Part shown: in pieces, positions 44,638 through 48,055 of the stretch
Position numbering within the stretch: the first letter of the stretch is position 1
Layout: each line of letters opens with the position of its first letter
From: Alphaproteobacteria bacterium
GTDB taxonomy: Bacteria > Pseudomonadota > Alphaproteobacteria > Sphingomonadales > Emcibacteraceae
Direction: 5' to 3'
DNA: 48,055 bases
NCBI GenBank assembly: GCA_013152755.1
Contig: JAADFR010000003.1
Span: 1 to 48,055, forward strand
The notes under the pieces: generated by a model
The model's database searches: none
Told to the model about the DNA's origin: nothing
The model's input: only the letters and a program-made list of their open reading frames with translations
Made by a program: the position numbers and the translations under genes

Positions 44638-45313
44638 TTTTTCCTTTCCCGGCCTCACCCCCTTGATCCTCAGCATTAAACTGGCCGGGGTCACAACCCT
44701 GTTGCTGATCATCCTCGCCACCCCCCTTGCCTGGTGGCTGTCCCAGACAAAGAACAGCCTGAAACCGCTGTTTGAAGCCATCGTTGCCCTGCCGCTGGTG
44801 CTGCCGCCGACGGTGATCGGCTTTTACATGCTGATCCTGCTTGGCCCGGAAGGTTTTATCGGCAGGAGCTGGATCGGCATGGGCGGGGACAGCCTGACCT
44901 TTTCCTTTTCTGGTCTGGTAATCGCCTCTATGATCTATTCCCTGCCCTTTGTGGTACAGCCCATCCAGAATGCTTTTGAGGGGCTGGGCCGCAATGCCCT
45001 GGAAACTGCATGGACCCTTGGCGCACGGCCGCTGGAGGCTTTCTTCAGTGTGGTTCTGCCCCTGTCCACCAAAGGTTACCTGACCGCGCTGGTGCTTGGT
45101 TTTGCCCATACGCTGGGTGAATTTGGTATCGTGCTAATGGTCGGCGGTAATATCCCCGGGAAAACGCGAGTGATCTCCATCGCCATCTATGATCATGTGG
45201 AGATGCTGGAATATGGCGATGCTCACGCCTTATCAGCCGGGTTATTGATTTTCTCCCTGATTTTGTTGCTGAGCGTTTATCTGATTAACCATCGCTGGCG
45301 GATCAGAACATGA
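44630..45313 (+). CDS. modB: Molybdate ABC transporter, permease
   Basis: This 227-residue permease has five or six membrane helices. The permease EAA loop is ALETAWTLGARPLEAFFSVV, and LPPTVIGFYMLILLG and FAHTLGEFGIVLMVGGNIPG are ModB-specific. The start at 44630 (MPDFSFPG) overlaps the modA end; 44618 is possible. Its stop overlaps the modC start (ATGA), showing translational coupling. Confidence 0.94.
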   Translation: MPDFSFPGLTPLILSIKLAGVTTLLLIILATPLAWWLSQTKNSLKPLFEAIVALPLVLPPTVIGFYMLILLGPEGFIGRSWIGMGGDSLTFSFSGLVIASMIYSLPFVVQPIQNAFEGLGRNALETAWTLGARPLEAFFSVVLPLSTKGYLTALVLGFAHTLGEFGIVLMVGGNIPGKTRVISIAIYDHVEMLEYGDAHALSAGLLIFSLILLLSVYLINHRWRIRT

Positions 45314-46353
45314 CAGCATCAGACATCACCATAGAATTCAGCTATCCCGGGTTTGACCTTGAAGCCAGCTTTCCCCTGCCCGCCAAGGGTATATCCGGCC
45401 TGTTCGGGCCATCGGGTGCGGGAAAAACAACCCTGATCCGCTGTCTTGCCGGGTTGGAAAGGCCTGCCCGCGCCCATATCAATGTGGGCGGCAGAATATG
45501 GCAATCTGATGATATTTTCCTTGCCCCGCATGAGCGGCGGCTGGGTCTCGTTTTTCAGGATGTTCGGCTGTTTAACCATCTGAGCGTCAGGAAAAACCTT
45601 CTCTATGGCTATGACAGAACGGCCCCTGAGGACCGCAAAATCAGGATGGAGGATGTGCTGAACATGCTGGATCTGGCCCCCCTTCTGGACAAGCGGCCTG
45701 AAAAACTTTCCGGCGGCGAAGGCCAACGGGTCGCCATTGGCCGGGCCCTGTTGACCAGTCCGGCCCTGTTGCTGATGGATGAACCGCTCGCGGCCTTGGG
45801 CGAACAGCATAAGAAAGACATCCTGCCCTATTTGAAGAAACTGCCCCGGGAATTTGGCATCCCCCTGCTCTATGTCAGTCATAATTTTGAAGAAATGGCC
45901 AGCCTTGCCGACTATATGGTCTGCCTGAACCGGGGAAGAATTCAGGCACAGGGTAACTGGCAGGACGTGGCGACACAGCTTCCCGATATTCTGGACCGCT
46001 GGGCACCGGATAATGTCATCTACGGCGAGATAAGCGCCCCCGGCCGGTTCAAGCTGTCCGATGGTCAGGTCATCACCATTCCCGCCGCCGTAACCTCGCC
46101 CCGCCTTGTCCTGAATGCCCGCGACATCAGTCTGCTGCACAGCCCGCCGGGAAATTATGCCGGGGACGCCTTGCTCACGGGAACAATCATGGATATTACC
46201 CAGTTGGACAGGGATAAAAATATCGTTAGAATTTCTCTGGCCGGGCAGGATATTCATGTGGTTCTCGGCCCACGGGGCGTGGATCAGCCCTGGATCTCTG
46301 TAGGGCAGGATATTCATATGATGATCAACCGCATAAGGGGAGAAGTGGAATGA
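45310..46353 (+). CDS. modC: Molybdate ABC transporter, ATPase
   Basis: This 347-residue ATPase energises molybdate import. Walker A is GPSGAGKTTLIR, the signature SGGEGQRVAIGRALL (Gly replaces the usual Arg/Lys) and Walker B LLLMDEPLAALG. YVSHNFEEMASLAD is the H loop. The C-terminal TOBE domain (about 280-345) binds oxyanion and occurs in ModC. It follows modB with a 4-base overlap and is the last mod gene. Confidence 0.95.
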   Translation: MTASDITIEFSYPGFDLEASFPLPAKGISGLFGPSGAGKTTLIRCLAGLERPARAHINVGGRIWQSDDIFLAPHERRLGLVFQDVRLFNHLSVRKNLLYGYDRTAPEDRKIRMEDVLNMLDLAPLLDKRPEKLSGGEGQRVAIGRALLTSPALLLMDEPLAALGEQHKKDILPYLKKLPREFGIPLLYVSHNFEEMASLADYMVCLNRGRIQAQGNWQDVATQLPDILDRWAPDNVIYGEISAPGRFKLSDGQVITIPAAVTSPRLVLNARDISLLHSPPGNYAGDALLTGTIMDITQLDRDKNIVRISLAGQDIHVVLGPRGVDQPWISVGQDIHMMINRIRGEVE

Positions 46354-46359
46354 AGGCTG

Positions 46360-47256
46360 ATGCTTGAATTTAACAAAGATTTCTCGCCGGATTATGGCAA
46401 GGTCACCGTGGTATCACCCCTGATCCGCCGTCTGGTGGCTCATAATCCCTCACCCTTTACCTTTTATGGTACGGGGACTTACTTTGTTGGAAAACAAGGA
46501 AAAATCGCAATCATTGATCCGGGGCCGACTGTTGCGTCCCATATGCATGCGCTGGAGAAATTTCTGGAAAAGGTGACGGTCAGCCATATTCTGGTGACCC
46601 ATAATCATGTGGACCATTCCCCGGCGGCCCATCCGTTAAAGGTGATCACCGGGGCGGAGGTATATGCCTTTGACGTGCGCGGTCAGGCGGATATTGACAA
46701 TCATGCGGAGGAAGGCCGGGACCGGAATTTCACCCCCGATCATATCCTGAAAGACGGTGATGTGATTGAAGGGGACGATTGGACATTGGACGTGGTTCAT
46801 ACCCCCGGTCATCTGTCCAATCATCTGTGTTTTGGCCTGCGGGAAGAGCGCGCCCTGTTCACCGGCGATCATGTGATGGGCTGGTCAACCTCTGTCGTGT
46901 CCCAGCCGGACGGCGACATGAAGGATTACCTCGCCAGCCTCGAAAAGCTGTTGCACAGGGATGAGGACATCTATTACCCCACCCACGGTGCGCCCATTGA
47001 AAATCCGAAACCCTATGTCAAAGCCTTGATCGACCACCGCCATCAACGGGAAGAGCAGATTCTGGCGACCATCGCAGGCGGCGCCACAACCATTCCGCAG
47101 ATGGTGGAGGCGATCTATTGCGACATCCCCACCTATCTGCATCCCGCCGCCGCAAGCTCCGTCCTGTCCCACTTGATTCATATGGTGGATAGCGGACGGG
47201 TTACTTGCAACGACACCCCGAATAAAGACGGCATTTACACAATCACCGCGCAATAA
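46360..47256 (+). CDS. MBL-fold metallo-hydrolase, LACTB2-like
   Basis: This 298-residue hydrolase has the metal motif THNHVDHSPAAHPL and further ligands in HTPGHLSNHL, FTGDHVMGW and YPTHGAPI. A C-terminal winged-helix part (AGGATTIPQMVEAIYCDIP, then AAASSVLSHLIHMVDSGRV) is characteristic of LACTB2-type proteins, which include RNA or thioester hydrolases. The substrate is unknown. It follows modC by 6 bases, so it may be on the mod transcript, though no functional link is evident. Confidence 0.85.
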   Translation: MLEFNKDFSPDYGKVTVVSPLIRRLVAHNPSPFTFYGTGTYFVGKQGKIAIIDPGPTVASHMHALEKFLEKVTVSHILVTHNHVDHSPAAHPLKVITGAEVYAFDVRGQADIDNHAEEGRDRNFTPDHILKDGDVIEGDDWTLDVVHTPGHLSNHLCFGLREERALFTGDHVMGWSTSVVSQPDGDMKDYLASLEKLLHRDEDIYYPTHGAPIENPKPYVKALIDHRHQREEQILATIAGGATTIPQMVEAIYCDIPTYLHPAAASSVLSHLIHMVDSGRVTCNDTPNKDGIYTITAQ

Positions 47257-47277
47257 CCAAGCGACGACCCCAAATTC

Positions 47278-47306
47278 GTCATCCTCGTGCTTGACACGGG
47301 GATCCA
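47278..47306. repeat. Intergenic palindromic repeat
   Basis: The sequence around ATCCTCGTG-CTTGA-CACGGGGAT (47281-47303) forms a hairpin with G-T pairs. It matches, as I recall it, a widespread alphaproteobacterial intergenic repeat whose usual core is CATCC-C-GGGCTTGACCC-GGATC. It lies after the LACTB2-like stop and may stabilise or end that transcript. No T run follows. Confidence 0.6.
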
Positions 47307-47351
47307 GAAGATAAGTGCCGTGACAACATGTTTTAAACTATTATCAATTTT

Positions 47352-47366
47352 GTTCTTGTTTTGTTC
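47352..47366 (+). promoter_or_regulatory. LexA box (SOS operator)
   Basis: GTTC at 47352-47355, seven bases, then GTTC at 47363-47366 exactly fits the alphaproteobacterial LexA consensus GTTC-N7-GTTC. It lies 57 bases upstream of the Y-family polymerase start and should make it damage-inducible. Confidence 0.85.
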
Positions 47367-47422
47367 TTTATTTAGAGTCTATACTGTTGCCCTTTTTGCA
47401 TTTACAGACTCCAAGGAACAGC

Positions 47423-48055
47423 ATGCTGAACATCCCCACATCCCTGCGGTGGCTTTATATTGATCTGAACAGCTATTTCGCCAGTGTGGAACAGCAATTG
47501 CAACCCCGCCTGCGCAATAAGCCCATGGTGGTCGTGCCCACCGCTGGCACCGACAGCACCTGTGCCATTGCCGCCAGCTATGAGGCCAAGGCCTTGGGCA
47601 TTAAAACCGGCACCATGATCTATGAGGCCCGGCGGCTATGCCCGGCCTTAATGATCGTGCCAGCGCGCCACGATAAATATGTGGATTTCCACCACCAGAT
47701 CATGGCCGAGGTGGACCGCCATATTCCGGTGACCAAAGTCTGTTCCATTGATGAGGCCGCCTGCCGCCTGATCGGTACGGAACAGATTAAAGAGAATGCC
47801 GTTGCCCTCGCCCGGCGCATCAAACAGGGCATCATCGATAATGTAGGGCAATGCCTGCGCAGTTCCATCGGCATCGCCCCCAACCGTTTTTTATCCAAGG
47901 TAGCCAGCAACCTGCAAAAACCCGATGGCCTGACGGTTGTGGAGGGGCATGAGCTGCCCGAACGTCTGTTACATCTGTCCCTGCGGGATTTGCCGGGCAT
48001 TGGCCGCAAGATGGAACAGCGTTTAAAGGCGGCGGGCATTACTAGTTTGCAGGCT
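47423..48055 (+). CDS. Y-family DNA polymerase, 5' part (3' end outside window)
   Basis: The frame is open from ATG 47423 to the end (211 residues). AAGGA lies 7 bases before the start. Palm motifs are LYIDLNSYFASVEQQ with metal Asp14, and CSIDEAACRL with Asp110-Glu111. SIGIAPNRFLSKVAS follows, then a helix-hairpin-helix DLPGIGRKMEQRL. It is the alphaproteobacterial subgroup with IDLNSYFASVEQQ and TDSTCAIAASYEAKALG, distinct from classical DinB (which has SLDEAYLD). Error-prone translesion synthesis is expected. An upstream LexA box supports SOS control. Confidence 0.92.
   Translation, partial: MLNIPTSLRWLYIDLNSYFASVEQQLQPRLRNKPMVVVPTAGTDSTCAIAASYEAKALGIKTGTMIYEARRLCPALMIVPARHDKYVDFHHQIMAEVDRHIPVTKVCSIDEAACRLIGTEQIKENAVALARRIKQGIIDNVGQCLRSSIGIAPNRFLSKVASNLQKPDGLTVVEGHELPERLLHLSLRDLPGIGRKMEQRLKAAGITSLQA

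Noticed and set aside
45319-46317. 332-residue minus-strand frame
   Set aside because: It is antisense to modC, whose ATPase motifs are unmistakable.

Overview
The window is a chromosomal segment of an alphaproteobacterium of moderate GC content (judged by eye, not computed). The evidence is a clear CtrA next to a ChpT phosphotransferase, an rpoZ-rel-pyrE-pdxJ-acpS-lepB-rnc-era gene order, an RpoH with its characteristic box, a GatCAB operon and an alphaproteobacterial GTTC-N7-GTTC LexA box. A deeper assignment (for example Kordiimonadales, Emcibacterales or Sneathiellales) would be a guess. I see no prophage, insertion sequence, CRISPR array or rRNA.

Layout. 1-1102: the 3' part of an RNase E/G-like gene, yacG and tRNA-Phe. 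1178-8681 (minus): a housekeeping run rpoZ, rel, pyrE, a DUF2062 membrane protein, pdxJ, acpS, lepB, rnc, era. It covers stringent response, pyrimidine and B6 synthesis, ACP activation, protein export and RNA processing. 8804-18479: a motility and cell-cycle block, with fliI-fliJ divergent from ctrA, then a chemotaxis operon chpT-cheA-cheW-cheY-cheB-cheR read towards ctrA. 18577-23154: cysQ, a LysE exporter, DUF3253, a JAMM peptidase, a DUF6476 membrane protein, rluD and rpoH. 23298-31189: accessory and regulatory genes (an EAL protein with a degenerate GGDEF, LysR/MAPEG, an unknown 330-residue protein, a TetR/AhpD-like pair with paired operators, and a three-PAS kinase with a LuxR-type regulator). 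31685-38349: metabolism, with two saccharopine dehydrogenases and a LysR-flanked alkylsulfatase/GMC oxidoreductase pair. 38356-38838: tRNA-Ser(GCU) with an 11-bp tandem duplication at its 5' end, and an orphan terminator suggesting a small RNA. 38838-43561: a GNAT acetyltransferase, a Sel1-repeat protein, a lipoprotein and gatCAB. 43837-48055: modABC, an LACTB2-like metallo-hydrolase, a palindromic repeat, a LexA box and the start of a Y-family DNA polymerase.

How the genes work together. ChpT relays phosphate from CckA (not in the window) to CtrA, which in relatives controls flagellar and chemotaxis genes. Here both proteins flank the Che operon, and fliI/fliJ share the upstream region of ctrA. 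The most unusual item is CheA (1019 residues). Between its Hpt and dimerisation domains, where P2 normally lies, it carries a segment with the sequence pattern of a group-I truncated hemoglobin, apparently without the proximal histidine or TyrB10. It also has two CheW-like modules and a C-terminal receiver. This could be a globin-fold sensor or partner-docking module built into the chemotaxis kinase, and I know of no description of it. Second, the DUF2062 gene has no ATG, GTG or TTG that would give a complete protein and appears to start at CTG.
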